Assembly (NCBI GenBank): GCA_048498415.1 | Contig: JBEHYA010000005.1 | Coordinates: forward strand, 1-45,429 | Origin: JBEHYA01 sp048498415 | Lineage (GTDB): Bacteria > Pseudomonadota > Alphaproteobacteria > UBA9219 > RGZA01 | Direction: 5' to 3' | Length of the DNA stretch: 45,429 bases | In this document: piece after piece, positions 27,199 to 35,036 of the stretch | How the letters are laid out: the number at the start of each line of letters is the position of its first letter | Position numbering within the stretch: position 1 is the stretch's first letter | Notes under the pieces: generated by a model | Databases searched by the model: none | Seen by the model: the letters and a program-made list of their open reading frames with translations, nothing else | Told to the model about the DNA's origin: nothing | Made by a program: the position numbers and the translations under genes

Positions 27199-28165
27199 AG
27201 CACCTGCGCCTGATAGAGAATCCGGCGTTGGCACCAAGCCTGATGAATCCATCGTTGACGGGCAGGATTTACGCAAGAGACTGGAGAGCATTTTACCGCA
27301 AAGCAAAAAGAAGATAATTTTCGTATCCGCATATATCACTCAAAGCGGTATAGAATGGTTGTGCAAACATGCAGCCCCGGCATCAGATAAGCATGTTGTC
27401 TGCCGCCTTCTGCCTTCGGATGTCATTTCCGGCGCAACTCAAATATCTGCTTTAAGAACGGCATTGGAGAAAGGGTGTCGTGTTTCCTGCCTTCATTCTC
27501 TTCATGCCAAGATTTACGCCGTGGATGATCAGATCATTTATGTTGGAAGCGCCAATTTAACAAATAATGGTTTAAAGATTTATGGGCAGGGCAACCTCGA
27601 AGCTTGCATTCAAATCCCGGTAAATAAGCCCAATCTTGATTTCATTAATAACATCATCACGTCCGCTACTTTGCTTGACGAAAACGCCCTCCAAAAAATG
27701 CAGGCCTGCATTGACTTGAAAGAAACAGAAGTATTTTTTGATCGTTGGCCGGATGGAATTTTGAAAGAGCAGGAAGGTATATGGGTTCGTGATTTCTTTT
27801 GGAGCCAGCCCGGCACCAATCAATCCTCCAGTGAATATCTTCACGATTTAGAAGTTATGGGCATAAGCTCACCTGCGCCGGATGTTGCCACCATAGAAAA
27901 GCAAATCTTAAAGGCGCGCTGCGTCAAATGGCTGGTGAAGACACTAAAAGCCATGCCTGACAATGAAATTTTCTTTGGAGCTTTAACTCAAATTCTCCAT
28001 GACGAAATTAAAGACGACCCCACCCCGTATAGGAAGGATGTTAAGTCGCTGCTGCAAAACCTTCTGACCTACTGTGAAGCATACATGAAAGAAATAATTG
28101 AAATCTCAAGGCCCAACTACTCTCAAAAAATCAAATTACTTGTGACAGGCAAGGCAAACTTTTGA
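27191..28165 (+). CDS. PLD-family nuclease, candidate SspH-like restriction subunit
   Basis: 324 residues from ATG 27191, which lies behind GAGGG and overlaps the helicase stop (ATGAATAA). An earlier in-frame ATG at 27155 is less likely. One HKD motif: HAKIYAVDD (105-113) then VGSANLTNNG (118-127), so two subunits are needed for a full active site, as in the bacterial nuclease Nuc and BfiI. C-terminal helices carry several aromatic residues. Likely the DNA-cleaving subunit of the restriction module. The last 30 bp overlap the 3' end of the convergent sspD gene. Confidence 0.87.
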   Translation: MNKAPAPDRESGVGTKPDESIVDGQDLRKRLESILPQSKKKIIFVSAYITQSGIEWLCKHAAPASDKHVVCRLLPSDVISGATQISALRTALEKGCRVSCLHSLHAKIYAVDDQIIYVGSANLTNNGLKIYGQGNLEACIQIPVNKPNLDFINNIITSATLLDENALQKMQACIDLKETEVFFDRWPDGILKEQEGIWVRDFFWSQPGTNQSSSEYLHDLEVMGISSPAPDVATIEKQILKARCVKWLVKTLKAMPDNEIFFGALTQILHDEIKDDPTPYRKDVKSLLQNLLTYCEAYMKEIIEISRPNYSQKIKLLVTGKANF

Positions 28166-28972
28166 CTGACCAAATAGATCGTCCATATCTATTTCGCATG
28201 CATCATTACGCAATGGATTAACAGGACGGCGTCGGCGGGCCTTGGCAATGCGTTGTTCGTAGTCCCTTTTAATTTGATCCGCTCGTTCTGGGCTCGTCAA
28301 TTCTTCCAGAGACTCGCCTTCCGTCCATGTGAAGGGGGAACCGTGATCCAGCGCATTTTTTTCATATAAGCACGCTTCCTTGAATGCTTCCGGGTGCAGC
28401 TCTTTGAGCTTCACCCATTCGATTTTTTGCTGAAAGAAACAAAAAGTACATCCGCTCCTAGATCTCCAATCGTAGTATTTTGGCAGCCCCAATCCTGATG
28501 CGTTAAGAATTTCTATAACACCTTGCTTATCAATACCCGCCTCTTTGAACGGCAGAACCGTTTTCATATTCTGATGCTTACCCTTATAGCCCTCCCGGTA
28601 TTCCTCATCGGAACGGATAGCTACATAACTAAAAATTGATGTGCCAGCATCCAGATCAGGTTTTATCCATTGCTCAAACGGCCTTAGCTTGAGCTGGCGG
28701 GTACACCACCGTGTTTGTGGTGATGGCAGAAAATTATTGTATTGCTTCAACCAAAAATCGAAGTCCCGGTCGGGGTTGAGGCGTAAAATTGGCTGCCCCA
28801 GAAAACCCTCAAGACGCCCCAAAAACTCATAAACCTCTGGCAATTCCTTGCCGGTGTCAGTGAAAAAATAATCGATTTCCAACTCTGGGTGTGTCTGCCG
28901 CATATAAACCGCCAGCGCGGCGCTGTCCCGGCCACCCGACAAGCCCAACACATGCCGCGCGCCGCCGGTCAT
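28136..28972 (-). CDS. sspD: PAPS-reductase-like sulfurtransferase, SspD of PT modification
   Basis: 278 residues. The PP-loop SGGRDS (12-17) of the PAPS reductase/ATP pyrophosphatase family is intact. Cysteines that can bind an iron-sulfur cluster or carry sulfur sit in RWCTRQ (Cys90), SGCTFC (Cys175 and Cys178) and the extreme C-terminal CLAC (Cys273, Cys276). In the Ssp and Dnd systems this protein adenylates or otherwise activates the DNA phosphate and transfers sulfur supplied by the desulfurase. Order sspB-sspC-sspD with four-base overlaps matches the described ssp operon. The 3' end overlaps the candidate sspH gene. Confidence 0.88.
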   Translation of the reverse strand: MTGGARHVLGLSGGRDSAALAVYMRQTHPELEIDYFFTDTGKELPEVYEFLGRLEGFLGQPILRLNPDRDFDFWLKQYNNFLPSPQTRWCTRQLKLRPFEQWIKPDLDAGTSIFSYVAIRSDEEYREGYKGKHQNMKTVLPFKEAGIDKQGVIEILNASGLGLPKYYDWRSRSGCTFCFFQQKIEWVKLKELHPEAFKEACLYEKNALDHGSPFTWTEGESLEELTSPERADQIKRDYEQRIAKARRRRPVNPLRNDACEIDMDDLFGQSKVCLACHK

Positions 28973-31900
28973 GCTTGCACCCTCTTAGCTGAAGGGGATT
29001 CCTCTTCCTCTAAAATCTTGGCTCCAATGTTAGCCAGCGCCGCCAACATAAGATCGCTACTGAAATTATGGCCATTTAGTAAGTATTTCGACAAGTGCGC
29101 CTCAATCTCTTCGACAATCTTCTGCTGTGTCTGTTTGACCGTAAACTCGCGGACATAAGTGCGCGGCTTACCATTCAGGCCAACCATAAAGGCAATAGCC
29201 TGCCTATAGTCTTCTCGGTTCTGCACACGACCGTATGCCTCGGTGTGATTGAACTGCCGCGATACTTCAGCCATGCGAAGCTGTGCCCGACTGACATCCA
29301 GATCAATCCAATCGCGTGTTGGTTTGTCGGCCACCAAACTTGCTAGCCCCTCTATATCGCTATCCGTGCCTTTATAGGTCGATAACCTGGCTGCAAACGC
29401 ATCCAACTTAAAATCCCCCGATATGTGCATGATATTTTTGGCCCGCAGATGAATTTCTTCGAGAGCAAATTTTCCAGCTCGATCAATCTCAAGTTCCGAC
29501 AGGAGCTGTTGCCGTAGCTTATTCATCAAATTGGGGTATGCCTCCACAAGCTCATCCAAGCTTTGGTTAAGCTCCTGAATAATAGGCTGCACATCCCCCT
29601 TATTCAGATCCTTGGCATGTTCGCTATAAAGATTTGGCAAATCATCGAACAAGACTTTGTTGGGATCGTTTGCATTTTTAATAAGTTCGCGCAGCCTGAT
29701 TGTGTTCGGGGACAGTTGCCGCGTTCTTAAAACCCAAGGGGGAAGCTCCATAACCATTGATACCAAGCGCCGCGCTATCTCCAACGGCTCCGAGTTTTTA
29801 GAAAGAACCGGCTTGTCGGGTTGCAGGCGATTTAGGGTATCGGCAACACCCGTAAGAACTTTCTGGCCGATTACAGAAAAATTCATGGAGCGCAACGATA
29901 TATCTGCCGGGGCTTTGAGAAGATAATCGATGAACAGATCGTCGATGCTGGGGCGGTAATTAGACTCGTGATAGACCGCATAATCGTGCTGACGGGTCAT
30001 AAGGTAGGCCATAAGAAAGAAAGGCATCAAGCCTCCTTTCACACCGTATGGTGGGGCCGACCAAACATCATAAAGTTCAGAAACCCGCACCGCTCTACTC
30101 TGGTTTTCCTTGAAAAGACGATCCGCCACTTCCCAGAGCGGGTGTAAGCGGGCCGGATTATGTTTAGAAGTAGGAGCCTTAAAAGTCTTTCCCTGCTTTG
30201 AATCACTATAAAGCTCTGTTGAAGCTAGCAGGGTTTCAAATAGACCGCCTTCAGCTGGATAACCTGCAATGCCAAGGCGTTCCTCACCCTGACGTTCTGT
30301 CATGGCTTTCAAAAGTGCTTTCAGGGCGGCAACGGAATTGCTTGAAGGCTTGATACGGTTAATCAATTCTGAATTAATTTTTGGCGATTGATCATAAATT
30401 TCATCCGCCTTTTCAGAAGCAAGCGCATGGAGTTCCTTGAATGTCAAAGTGACAGCAGAATCCCCATCGATAAACCACCTGCCGGACGACAATGCATTCG
30501 CCAACTGTTCTTCTAAGCTATCTTTGACCTTAGCTAGGCGCGTTTCAACTTCTCGGCGCGCAACGGTGTCACCACCCAGCGAAGGGTTATTATTTCTGAT
30601 CCATTCCAACGCTTGAAGCTCTTTTGCATGGCTGCGTATCAACCACGAATTATGGGCCGAACTGACAAATATCGGCCACTTCTGATTCACATTGGATGCC
30701 TTTCGGCAAATTTTCTCCAAGCTGTTATTATCAATACCGTCATTGCCAGCTAAAACGATCATAACAAGGCCGATAGACCCGTCTTTAGGCTGATAAGATT
30801 CAGCCACTTTTAATGCCTGTTCACTAGGAACCAGATCAACGTCAAACCAACGCAAGGCTCCAGTTTCATGGTAGTGCTTTTTGGCCACCACGGGCTGGAA
30901 GCGGGCTGCCTGACGGATGCGGTTGAAGTCTAAAGAGGGAAGCTGCGCATATGCCTCTTCCGTGGAAGCATCGATATCAAAATCACTGCCTTGGTGCAGT
31001 GAGTATGCTTTCTTGTGCTTTCTGTAACAAATAATTGATTGGTTGCTTAATTTTTCAAGAATCCTTTCCAGATCCTTGGCCTTTATATCTGGAACACAGA
31101 TTGACAAAAGGTCTTGCTCCGGCGCTAACCCGGAACGCTCTTGAAATAAGTCCATCAGGGCAATGCACTTGACCACATCGATAGTGTTTTTGTCTTTGCT
31201 GGCGGCTTCGGTGCGGAAAAGTGCATCAACAGCCAACGACCACTTATGCCCATCTGGAGAAACCATAATGGAAGGCTCTAGGTTGGCTTTAAGATAATCC
31301 CAAAGCCGCGCGGGCGAATAAAGATTATCCTCCGCCAAAGCCGTATTTTTCAGGAATTCTTGAAACCCATACGGTTCCGCCGAATTAAGAAAACCGAATA
31401 CGCTTCTTTGATTTTGCCCGAACCGGCGGCGTGAAATCGGCCCCAGCAAAGCTGCCACGACCGGGTGCAGTGGCCAGCACTGTGCCAAAGACTTAATCAG
31501 ACCTTCTATATGAACGCGCCGCCAATTCGCAATGTGCTTTGCGGTAGCCTTAACAACAGCGGAAGATTTTTGTGGTTTCTTATCGCTTTTGATTGCGCGG
31601 CCAACTAGATCGATCAATTCTTCACCCGCGACATTCAGCGGCAAATCGACAAAGCGGCCCTGAATTTTGGCCCATTCATCTCGAATTTCTCGTGCTAAGC
31701 GTCGCGCATATTCGGCAAAAGCTTGGTGCAGGATACCTAATACAATAATTTTGCCCTTACTGCGGGCCGACAATTCAGCAAGCTGCTGGAATAGATAAAT
31801 ATCGCTATGCCCTTCGGCAGCCGCCTCAAGAAACTTCCCCATTTCGTCAATGACGATAAAAAGCCCGCATTCTTCTTGTTTGGCTATATCAGCTACAGCT

Positions 31901-32352
31901 TCCAAAATATCATCTGCGTCGATTTTCTTTTTGGTGTGCGTTGCCTGTTTAAGAGAAGCCGCTAAACTCTTAGCAACATTTCCCTTATGGCCAACCACCG
32001 GAACAAACGTCCATCCCTTGCGCCCCGAAACTCCAAAGCTCTTTAGAATTTGGTCGGCATTCTTTTCTCCAACAGCTTTAATCGCCTTGGTGCGCAAACG
32101 GGGTTCTTTACCCAGTAGCGCATTCAACGCCACCACAAGGCTTGATTTTCCCGATCCGAAAGGCCCCGTCCAGGTATAAGCGGCTTCACCTGCTTGCTGG
32201 CGACCACGCGCCATGCTCAACAAAACTTCAAGGGATGATTGAGGACAAACAAAACTATTGATGACCGCTTCATTCCCCATATCCGTATCAATACGGATGG
32301 ATCGCTGGAATCGCTCACTTACCTGCACTTTGCTAGATAACATCATTTTCAT
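28969..32352 (-). CDS. sspC: Large ATPase, SspC of PT modification
   Basis: 1127 residues. P-loop GPFGSGKSSLV (63-73) and a Walker B FIVIDEMGK (165-173) mark an AAA-like ATPase domain at the N-terminus; the remaining ~800 residues are helical with no motif I recognise. Overlaps sspB by 4 bp upstream and sspD by 4 bp downstream, so the three are translationally coupled. In SspABCD, SspC is the ATPase needed for phosphorothioation. Alternative: an ATPase of another DUF4007-containing defence cassette; the sspD-type neighbour and a cysteine desulfurase make Ssp the best fit. Confidence 0.87.
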   Translation of the reverse strand: MKMMLSSKVQVSERFQRSIRIDTDMGNEAVINSFVCPQSSLEVLLSMARGRQQAGEAAYTWTGPFGSGKSSLVVALNALLGKEPRLRTKAIKAVGEKNADQILKSFGVSGRKGWTFVPVVGHKGNVAKSLAASLKQATHTKKKIDADDILEAVADIAKQEECGLFIVIDEMGKFLEAAAEGHSDIYLFQQLAELSARSKGKIIVLGILHQAFAEYARRLAREIRDEWAKIQGRFVDLPLNVAGEELIDLVGRAIKSDKKPQKSSAVVKATAKHIANWRRVHIEGLIKSLAQCWPLHPVVAALLGPISRRRFGQNQRSVFGFLNSAEPYGFQEFLKNTALAEDNLYSPARLWDYLKANLEPSIMVSPDGHKWSLAVDALFRTEAASKDKNTIDVVKCIALMDLFQERSGLAPEQDLLSICVPDIKAKDLERILEKLSNQSIICYRKHKKAYSLHQGSDFDIDASTEEAYAQLPSLDFNRIRQAARFQPVVAKKHYHETGALRWFDVDLVPSEQALKVAESYQPKDGSIGLVMIVLAGNDGIDNNSLEKICRKASNVNQKWPIFVSSAHNSWLIRSHAKELQALEWIRNNNPSLGGDTVARREVETRLAKVKDSLEEQLANALSSGRWFIDGDSAVTLTFKELHALASEKADEIYDQSPKINSELINRIKPSSNSVAALKALLKAMTERQGEERLGIAGYPAEGGLFETLLASTELYSDSKQGKTFKAPTSKHNPARLHPLWEVADRLFKENQSRAVRVSELYDVWSAPPYGVKGGLMPFFLMAYLMTRQHDYAVYHESNYRPSIDDLFIDYLLKAPADISLRSMNFSVIGQKVLTGVADTLNRLQPDKPVLSKNSEPLEIARRLVSMVMELPPWVLRTRQLSPNTIRLRELIKNANDPNKVLFDDLPNLYSEHAKDLNKGDVQPIIQELNQSLDELVEAYPNLMNKLRQQLLSELEIDRAGKFALEEIHLRAKNIMHISGDFKLDAFAARLSTYKGTDSDIEGLASLVADKPTRDWIDLDVSRAQLRMAEVSRQFNHTEAYGRVQNREDYRQAIAFMVGLNGKPRTYVREFTVKQTQQKIVEEIEAHLSKYLLNGHNFSSDLMLAALANIGAKILEEEESPSAKRVQA

Positions 32353-33320
32353 GCCGCCTTTCGCCGTCCTGCGGTCTTGTAGTCAGCTTTGAGAAATTCA
32401 ACGGGAGAAAACCGCATTAGAGGCTTATTGGCGATCACCTGTCGCAAGCCCGCAGTTTCCGACCACACCAGCGACCCGCCAGATATTTTGTCGATACTAT
32501 AAAGTCTTTCGGCAACGGCATCCTCATCAAGACAGAGAACGCGCCCCGGCGAACAAGGCTCATAGGAAATCGTTTCCAAGGAAAGCGTCCGCGCTTCGTT
32601 TGTATACCGCTGCCAGAAGTCAACTAGAGCGTATAAAAACGCACCATCGCCAAGCGAAGGGTGATGGCCACGACGCAACTGAAAGGTGTCATTTTTATTG
32701 ACAGGCTGGATAAGTCCAAGCTCCGCCAAAGGGCTTTCTATTTGCTCTTCCGTAAATCCTTCAAACTTGGATGGCTTGTTTACATAGGTTCGAACAAGGC
32801 ACTCAACATCCCGCTTAATGGTGGCCTCGGCGATATTTTTCCAATCTTCACGATCAGCGCACAGATCAACAAGCAAACTGACCAAGGTTGATCGATCAAA
32901 TGATGTATTATTAAAGTGGCTAAAAAGCCATATGTAAGTTGCCTTAGATGATTTTGAAGCAATGTTCCAATGAAAGGCCCATAATGAAGAAGCATTTTCT
33001 AGCCAAGGATCAAGGCCATCGTCTGGCAAGAGCAATTTCGCCAAAGACGTGGTTACGATGTCCTTGTCTTCATCTTCTTCGATAACATTCGAAGCCATCG
33101 CCCAATGGCGCATCGACGTGACCATGTTTTTGCCGACGCCAAAATGAGCGATTGAGTCTTCGTTTAAGAACAGATCCTTGCTTTTGCCCTTTTGCTTCTT
33201 TCGCTCGTAAAAAGATACCGCATCAAATACTTTCTTCAGCCACCCGTAGCGCAGGGGAAAAGTTTCATGCCCTGAAAATTGGGGCTTAAAGCCCTGTTCA
33301 AAAAGAAAACCGCGACGCAT
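32349..33320 (-). CDS. sspB: DUF4007 nicking protein, SspB of PT modification
   Basis: 323 residues from ATG 33320, preferred because AGAAGG lies 9 nt upstream. The frame extends to a TTG at 33386 but that TTG is part of a -35-like hexamer and the extra 22 residues would be translated through an operator. The diagnostic DUF4007 N-terminus is FSGHETFPLRYGWLKK (15-30), followed by a helical region and HFGVGKNM. In Ssp systems this is the DNA-nicking enzyme that opens the strand for sulfur insertion. It is the first gene of sspBCD and divergent from sspA. Confidence 0.88.
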   Translation of the reverse strand: MRRGFLFEQGFKPQFSGHETFPLRYGWLKKVFDAVSFYERKKQKGKSKDLFLNEDSIAHFGVGKNMVTSMRHWAMASNVIEEDEDKDIVTTSLAKLLLPDDGLDPWLENASSLWAFHWNIASKSSKATYIWLFSHFNNTSFDRSTLVSLLVDLCADREDWKNIAEATIKRDVECLVRTYVNKPSKFEGFTEEQIESPLAELGLIQPVNKNDTFQLRRGHHPSLGDGAFLYALVDFWQRYTNEARTLSLETISYEPCSPGRVLCLDEDAVAERLYSIDKISGGSLVWSETAGLRQVIANKPLMRFSPVEFLKADYKTAGRRKAA

Positions 33321-33335
33321 GGGAAAGTGCCTTCT
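33321..33335 (-). promoter_or_regulatory. Ribosome-binding site that sets the sspB start
   Basis: On the minus strand AGAAGG (33335-33330) stands 9 nt before ATG 33320. The competing upstream TTG at 33386 has no such site. Confidence 0.7.
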
Positions 33336-33354
33336 ACTGGGGAGATGTTCCAGT
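33336..33354. promoter_or_regulatory. Operator copy 2 in the sspA-sspB divergent promoter
   Basis: 19-bp dyad with arms ACTGG and CCAGT separated by 9 bp. On the minus strand it shares its first nine and last five bases with the copy at 33392-33410 (14 of 19). It would fall at or just after the sspB transcription start if the TTGACT/TAACCT promoter is correct. Confidence 0.7.
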
Positions 33355-33357
33355 GGC

Positions 33358-33386
33358 AGGTTAAAACCATCCTCTTGCACAGTCAA
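33358..33386 (-). promoter_or_regulatory. Candidate sspBCD promoter
   Basis: Minus-strand TTGACT (33386-33381), 17-bp spacer, TAACCT (33363-33358). The spacing is ideal; the -10 match is only fair. It is framed by the two 19-bp dyads. Confidence 0.5.
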
Positions 33387-33391
33387 TAGAA

Positions 33392-33410
33392 ACTGGAAGC
33401 CTGTTCCAGT
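33392..33410. promoter_or_regulatory. Operator copy 1 in the sspA-sspB divergent promoter
   Basis: Dyad extending to 9-bp arms AAACTGGAA (33390-33398) and TTCCAGTTT (33404-33412) around a 5-bp centre. Its right arm coincides with the likely sspA -35 position and its left end is 4 bp from the sspB -35. Confidence 0.75.
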
Positions 33411-33431
33411 TTACAAGATTTGTGGTATTCT
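33404..33431 (+). promoter_or_regulatory. Candidate extended -10 promoter of sspA
   Basis: TGG-TATTCT at 33423-33431 is an extended -10, with TTCCAG (33404-33409) in the -35 position at a 16-bp spacing, inside operator copy 1. A bound repressor would block it. Confidence 0.5.
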
Positions 33432-33457
33432 CCGCTCAGGAAACAAGGGATAGGGTC

Positions 33458-34639
33458 ATGTCATCGGCAACCGTCAAATCGATCTACCTCGACAATCAAG
33501 CAACCACGCCCGTTGATGAACGGGTCCGCGCCTGCATGCTGCCCTACCTCACTGAGTCGTATGGCAACCCACACTCCAACGACCATTGGTTTGGTTGGCA
33601 AGCCAAAAAGGCGTTAGATGATTCACGCAAGGAAGTTGCCGCCCTCGTGAAGGCCGACCCCGATGAAATTATCTTCACGTCCGGCGCAACCGAAGCCAAC
33701 AATCTTGCAATTCTCGGCACACTCGATTGGCTTAAAAAATCAGGCAGAACCAAAATCATTGTGAGCGCGTTTGAACATAAATGCGTTTTGGAATGCGCAA
33801 AGCACGCTCAAAAGTTGGGATTTGAAACCATATTCCTGTCGCCGACCCGCGACGGCTTCATCGAACCTTCAAGCATCGTATCCCTGATGGATGAAACGGT
33901 TGGTCTCGTTTCTGTTATGACCGTCAATAATGAAATCGGCACCATTCAGCCTGTCACCGAAATTGCTGCGATGGCACATGAAGTAGGTGCTTTCTTTCAT
34001 ACGGATGCTGCGCAAGCAGGAATTTTCTATCCATTGGATGTATCGCAGATAGGGGCCGATCTGCTTAGCTTATCGGCCCATAAAATGTATGGGCCGAAGG
34101 GTGTCGGCGCGCTTTATATAAACCGCGATTTACAGGACAAAATTTCACCGCTACTGCACGGTGGCGGCCAAGAAGGCAAGCTAAGATCGGGAACGGTGCC
34201 AACGATGCTGTGCGTAGGCTTTGGGAAAGCCTGTTCGCTTGCGCAAAGTGAACGCGCTCAACGCATAACGCATTTGGAAAAATTATCCGCCCTTTTCTGG
34301 GATAGTCTTTCACGCAACCACTCCGGGGTTGCCATCAACGGTGATCCTCACAGGCGGCATCCCGGAAACCTAAACATTCGCTTCTCTGGAACCGATGCGC
34401 ATAGCCTACTTCAAGCTTTGCAACCGAACGTAGCCGCATCAACTGGATCGGCTTGCACAACGGGAACGCCGGAACCTTCCTATGTCCTGCGCGCCCTCGG
34501 CTTATCCTATGAAGATGCCGCTTCCTCCATACGCTTCAGCTTTGGGATGCAAAACACACCGCAGGAAATTGAGGAAGCGGTTCACCACATCCTTAATGCA
34601 TTAGATTCACTTGAAGAAAAAACTGCAGTGAATTTCTGA
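33458..34639 (+). CDS. sspA: Cysteine desulfurase, SspA of PT modification
   Basis: 393 residues from ATG 33458 (SD GGGATAGGG); the frame opens at GTG 33422, which lies in the promoter. A class V aminotransferase-fold PLP enzyme: YLDNQATTPVD, SGATEANN, HTDAAQ, the PLP lysine in SLSAHKMYGPKG (Lys209), and the nucleophile Cys in ASTGSACTTG (Cys333). It provides persulfide sulfur for SspD. It is divergent from sspB as in the described SspA-SspBCD arrangement. IscS-type function is the alternative, but no isc genes are nearby. Stop 3 bp from the convergent Rz1 gene. Confidence 0.92.
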   Translation: MSSATVKSIYLDNQATTPVDERVRACMLPYLTESYGNPHSNDHWFGWQAKKALDDSRKEVAALVKADPDEIIFTSGATEANNLAILGTLDWLKKSGRTKIIVSAFEHKCVLECAKHAQKLGFETIFLSPTRDGFIEPSSIVSLMDETVGLVSVMTVNNEIGTIQPVTEIAAMAHEVGAFFHTDAAQAGIFYPLDVSQIGADLLSLSAHKMYGPKGVGALYINRDLQDKISPLLHGGGQEGKLRSGTVPTMLCVGFGKACSLAQSERAQRITHLEKLSALFWDSLSRNHSGVAINGDPHRRHPGNLNIRFSGTDAHSLLQALQPNVAASTGSACTTGTPEPSYVLRALGLSYEDAASSIRFSFGMQNTPQEIEEAVHHILNALDSLEEKTAVNF

Positions 34640-34642
34640 TAC

Positions 34643-34876
34643 TCACCGGCATTTAAGAAGCTGCAACCTTATTAAAGAATAATCCTGCATCGCTACGGGA
34701 AACACTGAATCCGCCGGTGCAGCCTTAATCTCGTCTGCCAACCGGCGCTGAAAATCCCGGTCATATTCCCTGACCGGCGGGCAAACGCAGGTGGGATCAG
34801 AATTTCCCGTCGCGCAGGCGGTCAACAAGCTCGTCACGATTGCGAGGAGTATTAATCGTGGCACGAAGTTGTGCAT
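34643..34876 (-). CDS. Outer-membrane spanin (Rz1-like lipoprotein)
   Basis: 77 residues from ATG 34876 with GGAGG upstream; a longer frame to 35002 has no good site. Signal peptide with lipobox LLTAC, the lipidated Cys followed by ATGNSDPTCVCPP, a Cys/Pro-rich stretch typical of Rz1. The start lies inside the Rz gene in another frame, the usual nested spanin layout. It would pair with Rz to fuse the two membranes at lysis. Confidence 0.78.
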   Translation of the reverse strand: MHNFVPRLILLAIVTSLLTACATGNSDPTCVCPPVREYDRDFQRRLADEIKAAPADSVFPVAMQDYSLIRLQLLKCR

Positions 34877-35036
34877 CTTTAACCTCCAATGTTTTCTTGA
34901 GTTGATCGGCGCGTTCGGCGTTTCGCCCGGCTTCCCGCGCGCCAGCGAGAACAGCCAGAACCGATAGGCCAGCGGCAGCCCAGCCAAGCAACCGCATGGC
35001 ATTGCCAGATAGCCAGCCGGTGAATAGCGCCCACAT
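34797..35036 (-). CDS. Inner-membrane spanin (Rz-like)
   Basis: 79 residues: an N-terminal transmembrane helix (LLGWAAAGLSVLAVLAG), then a periplasmic helical part (EAGRNAERADQLKKTLEVKDAQL). It begins at ATG 35036, overlapping the endolysin stop by 1 base, and overlaps Rz1 by 80 bp. Identified mainly by architecture, since spanin sequences are poorly conserved. Confidence 0.72.
   Translation of the reverse strand: MWALFTGWLSGNAMRLLGWAAAGLSVLAVLAGAREAGRNAERADQLKKTLEVKDAQLRATINTPRNRDELVDRLRDGKF

Larger units (their letters stand above)
18600..34642. mobile_element. Putative integrative element carrying the PT defence island
   Basis: The element is defined by an excisionase-like HTH, repressor-like HTH, large serine recombinase, two ParB-like genes and phage-defence cargo. 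The left end lies between 18600 and 18990. The right end is unclear because sspA and the prophage Rz1 gene are 3 bp apart, so the element may continue into the prophage. I found no convincing direct repeats by eye. The cargo reads AT-richer than the prophage and left flank, consistent with separate origin; base composition was not computed. Confidence 0.6.

Noticed and set aside
33321..33386. Longer sspB N-terminus from TTG 33386
   Set aside because: It overlaps a predicted -35 and an operator, lacks a ribosome site, and DUF4007 proteins start close to the FSGHE motif.
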